NCBI GenBank assembly: GCA_044868005.1
Contig: JBIOVX010000229.1
Location: 15,055-79,054, forward strand
Length of the DNA stretch: 64,000 nucleotides
Direction: 5' to 3'
DNA from: DATARR01 sp044868005
GTDB taxonomy: Bacteria > Acidobacteriota > Thermoanaerobaculia > Multivoradales > UBA5704
Below, in pieces: positions 25,900 through 35,140 of the stretch. Made by a program: the position numbers and the translations under genes. Below the pieces are notes generated by a model. That model was not told where the DNA came from. It saw nothing but the letters and a program-made list of their open reading frames with translations, and ran no database searches. The first letter of the stretch is position 1; the number at the start of each line of letters is the position of its first letter.

Positions 25900-28800
25900 T
25901 CACTTAGCCGGGGAAATGGACTGTAGAGGAGAGTATGTCCGGTGGCCACGGTCCGCGAAGAACCAGCGGACGAGGGCAGAAGCCGGGGCTTGGCCCTCGG
26001 AATCGCCCTTGGCGGAGCGCCGCAGCTCAGCGAGCTTATCCATCAAACTCGGACGATATGCGGCTATGCCTCTCTTATTGACCTGGAATCCGCTGACGAC
26101 TTCGGCAAGTTCCGCCAGCTCTGAGGAGTCGGCCGGCGATGCAGTGGGCGTGTCCCAGAGCCTGACGCTACCATCGTTCGACACCGTCACCAGGGTCTGG
26201 CCGTCGGGGAGGAACTGCGCGCTGATCGCGGGCTTCGGAAGGTCGAGAACCCCGATGATTTGACCCGAGGTCGGCTCCCAGATTCTCACCCGGCCATCCG
26301 CCGCCACGGTGACGATGCGCCGGACGTCGCTGGTTTCCGGTCCGAACTCAGCGGTCCATACGGAGTACGGATGGACCATGTACGAGAGCGCCTCTTTCGA
26401 GTTGGCCAGCGTCTCCCGCGCCATGCCATTCGATGTGGCGGTGACCAGGCGCGTACCGTCCGGACTGAACTCCACCGAGAACACTCGGCCCTGATGTTTC
26501 ATCGGAAACATCGCCTCCCCGGAGCCCAGGTTCCATTGCTGGGCGGTGTAATCCCAGTAGGCCGCAGCGAGCTTCTTGCCGTCCTGACTGAACCGTATCG
26601 CTGCCAGGTGCTCGTTTTTTCCCCTTTGCGCTTTGTCCTTCAAGGGTGCAGGAGAAAGATCTCCGTCGGTCCAGAGGTCCACCCTGCCATTCCACCAAGC
26701 TATGGCGAGACGTTCGCCCGCGGGATCGAAGTCCAGCGAGCTGAATGGACCTTTCAGCGGTGGATCGGCGAGCGTTCTGCCGGTCGCCGTGTCCCAGACG
26801 CGCACCTTTCCGGAGTCGGGAGATCCCTCCGCCGTGCTCCCCCAATTCCAGGCCGCGGCGAGGCGGCTGCCGTCCGGACTGAGCGCCACTGCGGCGACTT
26901 CACCTTCGAGCGCGAACACAGTTGGAACAGTCGTCAGCGTCCGATCCGTGCCCCACTGATAGAGACGTAGCTTGTAGAGACGTACCTTGCGCTCCCGGGC
27001 GACGGCCAGAAGGTTGCCTTGCCGGCTCAGCCGAGCGGCTGCTCCAGGAAGGGGAGTGACATTCTGGATGACTTCGGGCCGGCCGCTGCTTTCCCTTCCC
27101 AACGAAGGACGGCAGATGAACTCGGGGCCTGGCACAACAGCCTGTCGATCGGGTTGCAGCACGGCCTCACGCGCACGGGTCGGTTCGACGTCCCACAAGC
27201 GCAAACGCGTGTCGCTCTGGGTGAAGACATGCCGGCCGTCAGGACTGAAGCCGGCAAACGCCAGCGCCTGCCACACATTCAGCGGCTCGTGCGTCGGGCA
27301 GCCGCTCTGCGCGTCCCAGATGCGCGCGGTGCCATCGGAAGAGGCGGTGATGACGAACCGGCCGTCCGGGCTGAACTGCACGGATTGGATGCGACCCCGA
27401 TGACGCATCTCCTCTCCAATTGGTTTTCCACTGGCGGCGTCCCACAGCCGGGCGGTGTAATCCCATGAGGCCGTCGCCACAATGCGGCCGTCCTTGTCCT
27501 TGGGACTGAGCTCCGCCCAACGCACCACATCCCGGTGACGCAGGGGAGCACCGACGGGCCTGCCGGTGCGGGTCTCCCAGACCCGCGCGGTTCCATCCGC
27601 GGAAGCCGTGACCACTCGCCGGCCGTCCGGGCCGAAGCGGGCGCTCAATACAACGCCCCTGTGAAGCAGGGGCTTTCCAACTGGAGCCCCCGATGACGCC
27701 GCCCACACCTGGGCCGTGAAGTCGTCGGTCGCCGTCACGAAATAACGCCCATCGCGACTGAACTCGGCCGCACGGAACTGCTTGGCCACTTTGCTCTGGC
27801 GGCGCAGCGGCGACAGGGCGCGACCCGCTTCGAGGTCCCACAAGCGAAGCCGGCCTTTGTCCAACAATGCCAGGGCAGTCCGCCCATTGGGAGCGAGGAT
27901 CACTTGCTCGAGAGGCTCACCGACCTGCACGATACCGCCCACGGGATGCTGGGTGCCGACGTCCCAGAGCTGACACTGTCCATCGGCCGTCGCCACCACG
28001 AGCCGCCGGCCATCCGGGCTCAAGCTCGCGGATTCCACCGGGGCTGGAAAGGGCAGAGACACCTTCTGGATTGAGCCGGCGGGGTCGAGCTCCTTCATCC
28101 GCAACCACAATCCCTGCTCGGACGAGCTCTGGTCGGACGAGGTGACGGCCAGAAGCCTCCCTTCGGAGTCGAAGGAGATTGTCTGGATCTGACCCTCGAA
28201 CGGTAGATCTCCCTCGGCGAGCGGCCAGTTGCGGCGCAGGAGCTGTTCCAGGATCGCGCTTCGCACCGCCAGCCCGAGCGGGTCTGGAGTGAGTGCTTCG
28301 GCGGGCGGAACCGCAGATGCTTTGGCAGGCGGAACTGCGGGAGCTTGGCTGGTCTTCTGCACCGCCCGGGCCAGAAAGGCCAGCGCTTCGGCGGCTCGAC
28401 CTTCCTCCACTAGACCGGTACCGGCACGTAGGTCCGCCAGAGCGAGGAGATGATCGGTATCGCGCTTCTCCCCTGCCGTCTTATCCCGTTCCACCACCGC
28501 GGTTGTTGCCGCGACTTGGGCCTCCTGCTTCGCTATAAGAAGCCAGGCACCGATCGCCACAACACCCACGACGATCGAGGTGATCAACATGCCGCGACCC
28601 TCTTTTTTCGCGTCCGCGATCTTCTGATTCCATTCCTCAACCTCCCGTTCGTGCTGGCGTCGGGCGTCGCGGCTGGCGCGCACGGCCGGCGCCAGCACGT
28701 CATGGGTGAGCTCGACGCGCTCGACCCCTTCGCGCGTCTCGATGCGCAGCAAGCGGCGGTCCTGTAGCTTTCTGAGATCGCTGAGGAAGGCTGGGTCCTT

Positions 28801-29937
28801 CTGAAGATCCTCCGGCAGGGCAGCGGTGTCGCGCCGCCCTTCGGGGAGGAGGAGCTCTTCTTCCGCCCAGACTCGCACGCTGGGCTGCACGTCCGTCATG
28901 CAACGGGTATAGAAATCCTCGATGATCGTCGCCTGCCCCTTTTTCAGCACGTCGGCGGTGATCTTCCGCTCTTTGCGCTCGAGCCGCCTGTTGTTGAGCT
29001 CGCGGCAGACGAGGCTGAGCAGGGCGGGCTCGACGGTAAGACGATCCAAAGGAACCGAGTCGTCCGCTGGCTTCCCCGCGCCGGAGCCAGCCACCCAACG
29101 CACGATCTGCACCGCCACGTCTTGATCAACCAGGCTCTGGCGCTCCGCGGGCTTGAGGACCGCCTCCAGCGCCCGCTCCCCGTTCATGGGCATCAGACGT
29201 AACCGGTTGCCCAGACCGGAGGCGAGATACTCCTCACTCCAGTCATCGAGGTCCGCCCAAAAATCTTCCCGCAGGCTGAGCAAGATCTTGTAGTTGTGAC
29301 GATCGCGATCGATTCTCTTAGAGGCCTCGGGATAAGACTTCCAGCGGTCAGCCAGCGCCTCGGGGACGCGCCCCGCCACGAGATCGGCGAGCTCGATTAG
29401 GAAGTCTTCGACTCGTTTTGTCAGCTCAGACGGCTGGCCGCGGAGAGCGAGAAAAACGTCTTCGAATTGGTCGAACACCAGCAGGGGAGTGAGCAGGAGA
29501 TTATCGCGGCTCCAGAAGTCGGCGTCGCTGCGATGGAGGTACTCCCAGACGCTCTCCCCAGGGAGAGGGTGAGGCGCCTCCACCGGCTGATCCGGATTCT
29601 TCGCCTGATTTAGGATGGCGTCGAAGATCTGCTGGGTTGGGCTGCTAGAGGAGTCCTTGAAGTCGAACCTGATGCTGACGGGGAAGATCCCTTCACGGCG
29701 CAGCTTCGGGAAAAGGCCCGCTCGCAACAGCGATGTCTTGCCCATGCCGGAGCGGCCCGTGAGCACGGTGACCCGCTGGCGCAAAACGCGCCGGACGAGG
29801 GCCCTCTCCTCGCGCTCGCGGCCGTGGAAGAAGCTTTCGTACCGTTCCTCGAACGAGGCTAGACCAGGCCAGGGATTCTCCGCGTCGACCACTTCGGTGA
29901 CGGGGCCGACGACGAGGGACGGGAGCGGCTCGGCCAT
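25900..29937 (-). CDS. nSTAND ATPase with membrane helix and C-terminal WD40 propellers
   Basis: 1345 residues. NTPase region about 20-420: ENPWPGLASFEERYESFFHGRE leads into the P-loop GRSGMGKTS (61-69), Walker B LLVFDQFED (152-160), and the THDVLAPAVRASR winged-helix end, all marks of nSTAND1 proteins. A membrane helix follows at 450-468, then a helical linker. From about 580 to the end there are WD40 blades (FSPDGRFVITASSDGTARIWD and similar), about two propellers. STAND proteins oligomerise when the repeat domain senses a trigger, and switch on an effector. It starts 3 bases after the SIR2-TIR gene, its likely effector. Confidence 0.85.
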   Translation of the reverse strand: MAEPLPSLVVGPVTEVVDAENPWPGLASFEERYESFFHGREREERALVRRVLRQRVTVLTGRSGMGKTSLLRAGLFPKLRREGIFPVSIRFDFKDSSSSPTQQIFDAILNQAKNPDQPVEAPHPLPGESVWEYLHRSDADFWSRDNLLLTPLLVFDQFEDVFLALRGQPSELTKRVEDFLIELADLVAGRVPEALADRWKSYPEASKRIDRDRHNYKILLSLREDFWADLDDWSEEYLASGLGNRLRLMPMNGERALEAVLKPAERQSLVDQDVAVQIVRWVAGSGAGKPADDSVPLDRLTVEPALLSLVCRELNNRRLERKERKITADVLKKGQATIIEDFYTRCMTDVQPSVRVWAEEELLLPEGRRDTAALPEDLQKDPAFLSDLRKLQDRRLLRIETREGVERVELTHDVLAPAVRASRDARRQHEREVEEWNQKIADAKKEGRGMLITSIVVGVVAIGAWLLIAKQEAQVAATTAVVERDKTAGEKRDTDHLLALADLRAGTGLVEEGRAAEALAFLARAVQKTSQAPAVPPAKASAVPPAEALTPDPLGLAVRSAILEQLLRRNWPLAEGDLPFEGQIQTISFDSEGRLLAVTSSDQSSSEQGLWLRMKELDPAGSIQKVSLPFPAPVESASLSPDGRRLVVATADGQCQLWDVGTQHPVGGIVQVGEPLEQVILAPNGRTALALLDKGRLRLWDLEAGRALSPLRRQSKVAKQFRAAEFSRDGRYFVTATDDFTAQVWAASSGAPVGKPLLHRGVVLSARFGPDGRRVVTASADGTARVWETRTGRPVGAPLRHRDVVRWAELSPKDKDGRIVATASWDYTARLWDAASGKPIGEEMRHRGRIQSVQFSPDGRFVITASSDGTARIWDAQSGCPTHEPLNVWQALAFAGFSPDGRHVFTQSDTRLRLWDVEPTRAREAVLQPDRQAVVPGPEFICRPSLGRESSGRPEVIQNVTPLPGAAARLSRQGNLLAVARERKVRLYKLRLYQWGTDRTLTTVPTVFALEGEVAAVALSPDGSRLAAAWNWGSTAEGSPDSGKVRVWDTATGRTLADPPLKGPFSSLDFDPAGERLAIAWWNGRVDLWTDGDLSPAPLKDKAQRGKNEHLAAIRFSQDGKKLAAAYWDYTAQQWNLGSGEAMFPMKHQGRVFSVEFSPDGTRLVTATSNGMARETLANSKEALSYMVHPYSVWTAEFGPETSDVRRIVTVAADGRVRIWEPTSGQIIGVLDLPKPAISAQFLPDGQTLVTVSNDGSVRLWDTPTASPADSSELAELAEVVSGFQVNKRGIAAYRPSLMDKLAELRRSAKGDSEGQAPASALVRWFFADRGHRTYSPLQSISPAK

Positions 29938-29940
29938 GTC

Positions 29941-31383
29941 TCAGTCCGGTCGTGGCGGTTTCTGCGCCGCGCGGAAGACCTCTTTTACCCGATTGACGAA
30001 CGCGTCGTCCGGTTCGCCGCCGGACAGCCGAATCCAGAGCTGATCTCGAAGGCCCGTAGGAAGCGTCGGGTCGTCGGCCTTAATGCCGTCGATCGCCACC
30101 GGAAGGATGAACATCCGGTTGGAGGGCAGATCTCTTGCGCGCTCGAGGGCCCAGGTCCACTCGCGCCGATAGTAACGGGCTTCCCAGTCCCGCGTGCTCT
30201 CTGATAGGACCAGAATGAAGACGAAGCTCCGCTCGATGGCCCGCTTGATCTCGTTATTCAGGACCTCGCCGCCGCGCAGGTTCTGACGGTCGACCCACAC
30301 TGACAGGTTCTCCGCCTCCAGCCGGGAACGGATCTTGTCCACCGCCACCGCGTCTTCGCTGGCATAGCTCAAGAAGATCTTGCCGTCGGAACGCGGCTCG
30401 ACCGGAGGCCGTGGCGTCCGCCGGCCTCTCTCGTCCCAACGCCGGTAGAGCTCATCGACGAACGCCACCGAATCCCCGCTGCGGAAGGAGGTGGTGTGAC
30501 GGCAGAAGCTCTCCAGGAAGGGAGCCAGAGTGTTATCCGCCAGCAGCCGCGGATCAGCGAGGAAGTCCTTGCGCTTCGCCTGCACGTCCCACAACCGCTC
30601 GTCCTGGGTGGAGAGGCGGATGAAGAAGCGGGCCAGCCATTCCGAGAAGCTGCTCCCGATAATGAGGAGATGCCCCTTGTTGAACTCGCCGAACAGCGTA
30701 GCGGGAGGGCTCTTGTGCAGCAGGTGGAAGAACTCGAGGACGTCCTCCTCGGTCACCGCAAAGTCCTGGGCCTTGTTGGAGAGCCGGCCGAGCAGGTGAT
30801 AGACGAACGTCTCCCGATCGGGATCGAAGGTCTCTGGCAGGTCCACGACCCGCCGCTTGTCGCGCACGGAGAATCCCCGCACCTGCAAGTCCTCCTCCCT
30901 GCGTACCTGGCGCAAGGCACGCTCCAGCAGCGGGTCGAAGGTGGTGGTCACGAAGATGCGGAAAGGGAGCTCTGCGAGCTTGAGGAGCGGCTTCGGCACC
31001 GGCACGGCGTCGGCACCGGACTCCTCCAGGAATTCGGCCAGCTTCAGATAAATCCGGTAGAGGTCTTGCGGCGGCGGCGTCTGGTTGAGGTATCGGTAGA
31101 TCACCCGGTTCAGGGTCAGCGGCTCGGCCATTGGCGGCTCGCCCGGCGCGGGCGTAGGCGGCTCCTGCCCGAGCTCCTTGGCGAGCTTTTTCGCCAGATA
31201 GGTATCGAGGCTTTCTGGCCGGCCTCCAATATCCAGCACCAGCAGGTCTTGGCCGACGATCGGAATGACCGAGCCATCCTCGACATAGCGGAGCAGAGGA
31301 TCCCAGAATCCATCCCAAGCGGGCACCCCCTGCGGTGATGGAGCTTGAACGCCTCCGTCGGTCGATGGTTCGACGCCACTCAT
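29941..31383 (-). CDS. SIR2-like domain fused to C-terminal TIR domain, probable immune effector
   Basis: 480 residues. A SIR2-like NAD-binding region covers about 30-300 (SVIPIVGQDLL near 38-48; FVTTTFDPLLERAL near 144-157, where active sirtuins and SIR2 NADases have TTNYD). The TIR domain covers about 333-475: KIFLSYASED (335-344), LSVWVDRQNLRGG, FILVLSEST, and YYRREWTWALE with Glu408 as candidate catalytic residue. TIR domains in bacterial immunity cleave NAD+ or make signalling nucleotides. First gene of a two-gene operon with the nSTAND-WD40 protein. A good GGAG ribosome binding site precedes ATG 31383. Confidence 0.82.
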   Translation of the reverse strand: MSGVEPSTDGGVQAPSPQGVPAWDGFWDPLLRYVEDGSVIPIVGQDLLVLDIGGRPESLDTYLAKKLAKELGQEPPTPAPGEPPMAEPLTLNRVIYRYLNQTPPPQDLYRIYLKLAEFLEESGADAVPVPKPLLKLAELPFRIFVTTTFDPLLERALRQVRREEDLQVRGFSVRDKRRVVDLPETFDPDRETFVYHLLGRLSNKAQDFAVTEEDVLEFFHLLHKSPPATLFGEFNKGHLLIIGSSFSEWLARFFIRLSTQDERLWDVQAKRKDFLADPRLLADNTLAPFLESFCRHTTSFRSGDSVAFVDELYRRWDERGRRTPRPPVEPRSDGKIFLSYASEDAVAVDKIRSRLEAENLSVWVDRQNLRGGEVLNNEIKRAIERSFVFILVLSESTRDWEARYYRREWTWALERARDLPSNRMFILPVAIDGIKADDPTLPTGLRDQLWIRLSGGEPDDAFVNRVKEVFRAAQKPPRPD

Positions 31384-31389
31384 CTTGAT

Positions 31390-31421
31390 CTCCAGGTTAA
31401 ACGAGTATTTTACTCCTGGAG
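31390..31421. promoter_or_regulatory. Palindrome over the -10 box, candidate operator
   Basis: CTCCAGG (31390-31396) and CCTGGAG (31415-31421) are perfect inverted arms; the inner bases (TTAAA and TTTTA) extend the symmetry imperfectly. It covers the -10 box and reaches to the Shine-Dalgarno region. A protein bound here would block the promoter. No obvious regulator gene is adjacent. Confidence 0.45.
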
Positions 31422-31435
31422 GATTGTCTCCACAA
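31407..31435 (-). promoter_or_regulatory. Candidate sigma-70 promoter of the SIR2-TIR operon
   Basis: On the minus strand TTGTGG (31435-31430) is separated by exactly 17 bases from TAAAAT (31412-31407, 5 of 6 to consensus). This puts transcription start some 10-20 bases before the ribosome binding site and ATG 31383. It is the only AT-rich stretch in the 90-bp gap. Confidence 0.5.
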
Positions 31436-31473
31436 GGGTGCGTGAACGTGAATAAGTCGCCGGCCCGCGCCGC

Positions 31474-32856
31474 CTACGCCGTCCGCTTGAAGACCCAGAT
31501 GAACATCTGGATGTATTCCGCCTTGCCGTCCGTTCCGGGGACGATCAGGAACTCCTGCGGCGTGCCTCCCTCGGGCGTGACGGAGAAGCGGTGCTCGCCG
31601 ATCTTGGTGATGGGCAGCTCGGCGCCGAAGCGCTTGAGGACGAGCCGGCCTTCCTTCACCGCGATCTCCATCGGCCAGCGGTTCGCGTAGGTTCCGGTGT
31701 AGGAGGCCATCTCCTCAGGGGACATTGGCAGCGGCTCAGGCCGGGACGCGCTCGTCGCAGGAGCCTTGGGACCCAGCAGCAGATCGAAGGCCGCCTCGAG
31801 AGTCTTCTTCAGACGGGCACCCTCCCGGTTGACAAGGGCGATCACGGCGGCGCGGCGCTCCGGGAACATCTGGATCTCGGCGGCGTATCCCGGCAGCTCG
31901 CCGCCATGCTCGGCCCGGCGCAGCCCGCGATCGTCCTGCAGGAACCAGCCATAGCCGTAGGCGCCACGGACGAAGACGTTGGTGGGGATCTCGACGTGCG
32001 GCGCGAGGAGCTTGGCGGCCACGCCGGCAGGAAGCGCCTGGCGGCCGTCCACCTTGCCGTCGTTCAGCAGCGCGATCACGAAGCGGCTGAGATCCATGAG
32101 GCTTGTAAAGGCATAGCCGGCCGGCCAGAGGCGGGTATCGTCCGCCAAGGGCCGCACGACCTTCAGCTCACCCTCGCCGCTGGCGTCGTGCCCCATGGCC
32201 AGCGAGGGGAAGGTCATGGCCATCACGGGACGCAGCGTCGTATGGGTCATACCGAGGGGACGGAACAGCGCCTCGTCCATGACGTCCGCGTACGGCTTGC
32301 CCGCGGCGGCTTCCAAGGCATAGCCCGCCAGGGCATAGCCGGCGTTCGAGTAGGAGAAAGCCCGGCCGGGCGCCACGAGCACGTCTTCATCCTGGAGGGA
32401 GCGCACGAAGGCCCCTAGAGCCTCCTCGCCGTGAAGGCCGTCGTTTCCCGGCACCCCCTTCAAGCCCGCGGTCTGAGACAGGAGCTGGTGCAGAGTGAGC
32501 TTCGAGACGCTCTGAGCGAGACCGGGGACGTAGCTCCCCACTGGAGCGTCTAGGCGGACCTTCCCCGCCGCCTGGACGGCCGCCGCCGTCATCATCTTGG
32601 TCACCGAGCCGACGTGAAAGACCGTTTCGGGAGTCACCGGCGTTCCCGCCTCCACATTTGCCACGCCGAAGCCTTTGGCGAAGATCACGCGATCGCCACT
32701 GACGACGGCCACCGCCGCTCCCGGCGTGCGGGTCGCGGCCAGCTCGTCGCGGACGACCCTTTCCAGCGTTTCGAAGCCGGAGAGCGGCTGACCCAAGCCC
32801 GGCGCCGCCAGCGAGACGATCCAGAGACACCGGAGCAACAATGTTCCGCAGTTCAT
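31474..32856 (-). CDS. Secreted serine hydrolase, class C beta-lactamase/PBP4* family
   Basis: 460 residues with a signal peptide (1-22). The beta-lactamase fold has nucleophile motif SVTK (84-87), YSN (in FSYSNAGYALAG, about 167-169), and the third-box-like HGGELPGY (about 318). A C-terminal extension with an EEMASYTGTYANRW segment is typical of esterase-like family members. It may hydrolyse esters or peptides rather than antibiotics. The start overlaps the stop of the Sel1-repeat gene by one base (TGATG), so both share a transcript. Confidence 0.86.
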   Translation of the reverse strand: MNCGTLLLRCLWIVSLAAPGLGQPLSGFETLERVVRDELAATRTPGAAVAVVSGDRVIFAKGFGVANVEAGTPVTPETVFHVGSVTKMMTAAAVQAAGKVRLDAPVGSYVPGLAQSVSKLTLHQLLSQTAGLKGVPGNDGLHGEEALGAFVRSLQDEDVLVAPGRAFSYSNAGYALAGYALEAAAGKPYADVMDEALFRPLGMTHTTLRPVMAMTFPSLAMGHDASGEGELKVVRPLADDTRLWPAGYAFTSLMDLSRFVIALLNDGKVDGRQALPAGVAAKLLAPHVEIPTNVFVRGAYGYGWFLQDDRGLRRAEHGGELPGYAAEIQMFPERRAAVIALVNREGARLKKTLEAAFDLLLGPKAPATSASRPEPLPMSPEEMASYTGTYANRWPMEIAVKEGRLVLKRFGAELPITKIGEHRFSVTPEGGTPQEFLIVPGTDGKAEYIQMFIWVFKRTA

Positions 32857-33647
32857 CAGCGTTCCATTCCCCGTGGGAGAGTTCCAAGGGAGTGGAGGAG
32901 CTTCAAGGCCGCGCGATTGTCATGATCCCACGCCAATTGAAGGTAATGAATCGCCTTGTCCCGCTCGACGGCTCCCGTCTCACCGTTCGCGTAGATCTCG
33001 CCCAGGGCGAAGTAGCTGAGCTTGGGATCGCTTTCCGCCGCGCGCTCATACCATGAGATCGCTTGCTGAACGTCCTTCTTGACTCCTTCTCCAAAGCGGT
33101 AGCAGGCAGCGAGATTGAACATCCCATCCGAGCAGCCGGCCAGGGCCGACTTTTCGAAGAGGGTGATGAGGTCCTTGGCCACTCCTTCGCCAAAACTATA
33201 TCGATTGCCAAGCGTGAACAGCGCTTTGGGATCGCCCGCTTCGGCCTGCGCAACCAACTCTTGCATACCTGCCTTGGCGCGGGCCCCCTCCTGCTCCGCC
33301 TGGAAAGCCTCGAAGCGTCGCTGGAACTTCTTCTCGTCCGCTTTTGTGATCGAGCCCTCATCTTGAGGATCGAAGAAGACCATCCCTTCCCTCTTGGCGA
33401 AGGCGATGAACCAATCGCCGACTTCCATCGCAGTGCTGCTGGACATGCTCAGAAGTATGCCGAATGGTGAAAGATCCAATTCAAACGACCGATCAGGGAA
33501 GGCCTTGTTGATCTCGTCACGCAGCCTGTCGTCGAGAGGTGCAGCCTCGGCACAATCTACGCCTTCAGCCAGCAGGAGATAACAGAGACCGGACGTAATC
33601 CTGGGGGGGACCTCCTTCCATTTCCAAAGAGCGTAATCGATGCTCAT
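32856..33647 (-). CDS. Sel1-repeat protein, unknown function
   Basis: 263 residues. The C-terminal half has at least three Sel1-like repeats (ALFTLGNRYSFGEGVAKD, GMFNLAACYRFGEGVKKDVQQAISWYERAA, SYFALGEIYANGETGAVERDKAIHYLQLA), which form solenoids for protein binding. The N-terminal ~120 residues (SIDYALWKWKE...GDWFIAFAKREGM) look like a separate domain often found in proteins linked to contact-dependent toxin systems, but I cannot name it with confidence. Cytoplasmic; no signal peptide. Coupled to the serine hydrolase gene. Confidence 0.7.
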   Translation of the reverse strand: MSIDYALWKWKEVPPRITSGLCYLLLAEGVDCAEAAPLDDRLRDEINKAFPDRSFELDLSPFGILLSMSSSTAMEVGDWFIAFAKREGMVFFDPQDEGSITKADEKKFQRRFEAFQAEQEGARAKAGMQELVAQAEAGDPKALFTLGNRYSFGEGVAKDLITLFEKSALAGCSDGMFNLAACYRFGEGVKKDVQQAISWYERAAESDPKLSYFALGEIYANGETGAVERDKAIHYLQLAWDHDNRAALKLLHSLGTLPRGMER

Positions 33648-33665
33648 AACGGCCTCCGTGGGTGC

Positions 33666-34352
33666 TCATGGCGCCGAAAGGAACCGCAGGATCTCGCGCA
33701 TCAGGCGCTCTCCCTGGTCCGTCTGGAAAAGATACTGCGCGTGAGCGGAACCCTCGAGGATAACCAACTCTTTCGGACCCGGAGTGTGCTCGTACTGCTC
33801 GCGAATCTTGGGTAGCCGTGGTTTGTCTCCCGGGCCGAGATCGCCGCGGGCGACGATGAACAGCTTGCGGCCCTTGATCTTCTCGGGTTTGCTGCTCGCC
33901 GTGGCCGCGAGCAACACCAGCCGATCGATCTCGCCCGGTTTGGCCGCGATCGACGCCTCGGCGGCCGCACCGCCTCCCATGCTGCCCCCAATCACGGACA
34001 CGCTCTTGGCGCCTGTCTTGCGCAGATAGCGGACCGCGGCCAGCACGTCCAAGTGGAGCGGAGCGCTGAGAGGATCGGCCTGTCCTGGCCCCCTCGACTG
34101 GCCGTATCCTCGGAAGTCCAGGGCCAGGACGCGAAATCCGGCCGCCGCGAGGAGCTCAGCTTGTGGGCTCCAGCTCTCCTTGTTGAAACGGCCTCCATGA
34201 GCCAGCACGACGCCACGATGACCCTTCCCATAAATATCGGCGTAGATAAGACCGCCGTCCTGGGCCGGAAAGGAGACGTGCTGCTGCGCTTGCAGAAAGG
34301 AGGGGTGCGCGAGCATCCCTGCAACCAGCATGGCGACAATGCCTCTCATCAA
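33666..34352 (-). CDS. Secreted alpha/beta hydrolase
   Basis: 228 residues with a short signal peptide (to about 22). The alpha/beta hydrolase core shows the oxyanion region LAHGGRFNKESW, nucleophile elbow GGSMGG (Ser124), and candidate acid Asp171 and His204 (GSAHAQ). Dienelactone hydrolase-like; the substrate is unknown. Its start overlaps the GNAT stop by 4 bases (ATGA), so it is translated with it. Confidence 0.84.
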   Translation of the reverse strand: MMRGIVAMLVAGMLAHPSFLQAQQHVSFPAQDGGLIYADIYGKGHRGVVLAHGGRFNKESWSPQAELLAAAGFRVLALDFRGYGQSRGPGQADPLSAPLHLDVLAAVRYLRKTGAKSVSVIGGSMGGGAAAEASIAAKPGEIDRLVLLAATASSKPEKIKGRKLFIVARGDLGPGDKPRLPKIREQYEHTPGPKELVILEGSAHAQYLFQTDQGERLMREILRFLSAP

Positions 34353-35140
34353 AGCTGACCTTTCAGATGCAGGGTCTCAAACTTCACGGTCGCGCCCACG
34401 CCGATGAGCATAGCGCTCAGGCGGGCATCGTCCTCGGCAACGAGCTGCACAAGCTCGTGAGTGGGCACATGGACGCGGATGGCCCTGAGGAGCGGCGCGA
34501 CGGCACCGGTCTCCACGACTCGGAAGGGAAACGCGCCAGTAAAATTCGGATCGAAGACGGCCACGCCCGTCGGATTCTGCTCGGAGACGGCCTCGAAAAG
34601 GAGACGGCCCACACTGCGCGCGTAGGCCAGTTGACCTCGCGGGAGATCGAAGAGACCTTCGAGGATCGAATCCCGCGCGGGCGCCAACACTCGCGCGACC
34701 GCCGAGCCGTAAGGAAGGGATTCCAGGGCTGTCCAGGGAAACCGCAGAGCCGTCGCCGCGTACTGAGCGTTCATCCCCATCCCCTGGTACAACGCGAGAG
34801 CGGCGTGATTGTCCACCTCTACGTTCAGGCGCCAGAATCTCTTGCCGTTGCTGCGCAGGCGTCCGGCGACGTCTTGCATCAAGGCGCGGCCGACGCCTCG
34901 TCTCTGTGCCCGCGGCGCCACGACAAGGTGCCGGATGTAGCCGGTGTCCTCGTACTCCTGAAAAAAGCAGTAGCCGACGACGTCCTCGCCGGCCACAGCA
35001 ACCAGGGTGTAGGGAGCGAGAACCGACTCCCAGATCTGGCGCGGCGGGACGGGATCGTCGACCCCCAGCTCGGGAAACAGGCTGGCGAACGCGGCATAGT
35101 CGCCGCCGGAGGCCGGCCGGATCGCGAGCTCGGGCGTCAT
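34349..35140 (-). CDS. GNAT-family acetyltransferase with C-terminal extra domain
   Basis: 263 residues. The GNAT fold occupies about 1-140, with the acetyl-CoA motif VVAPRAQRRGVGRAL and the late NHAALALYQGMGM. About 120 further residues (VARVLAPARDSILEGLFDLPRGQLAYARSVGRLLF...) form a second domain I do not recognise, perhaps a decayed second GNAT. The ATG overlaps the stop of the 30-codon ORF upstream. Confidence 0.82.
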   Translation of the reverse strand: MTPELAIRPASGGDYAAFASLFPELGVDDPVPPRQIWESVLAPYTLVAVAGEDVVGYCFFQEYEDTGYIRHLVVAPRAQRRGVGRALMQDVAGRLRSNGKRFWRLNVEVDNHAALALYQGMGMNAQYAATALRFPWTALESLPYGSAVARVLAPARDSILEGLFDLPRGQLAYARSVGRLLFEAVSEQNPTGVAVFDPNFTGAFPFRVVETGAVAPLLRAIRVHVPTHELVQLVAEDDARLSAMLIGVGATVKFETLHLKGQL

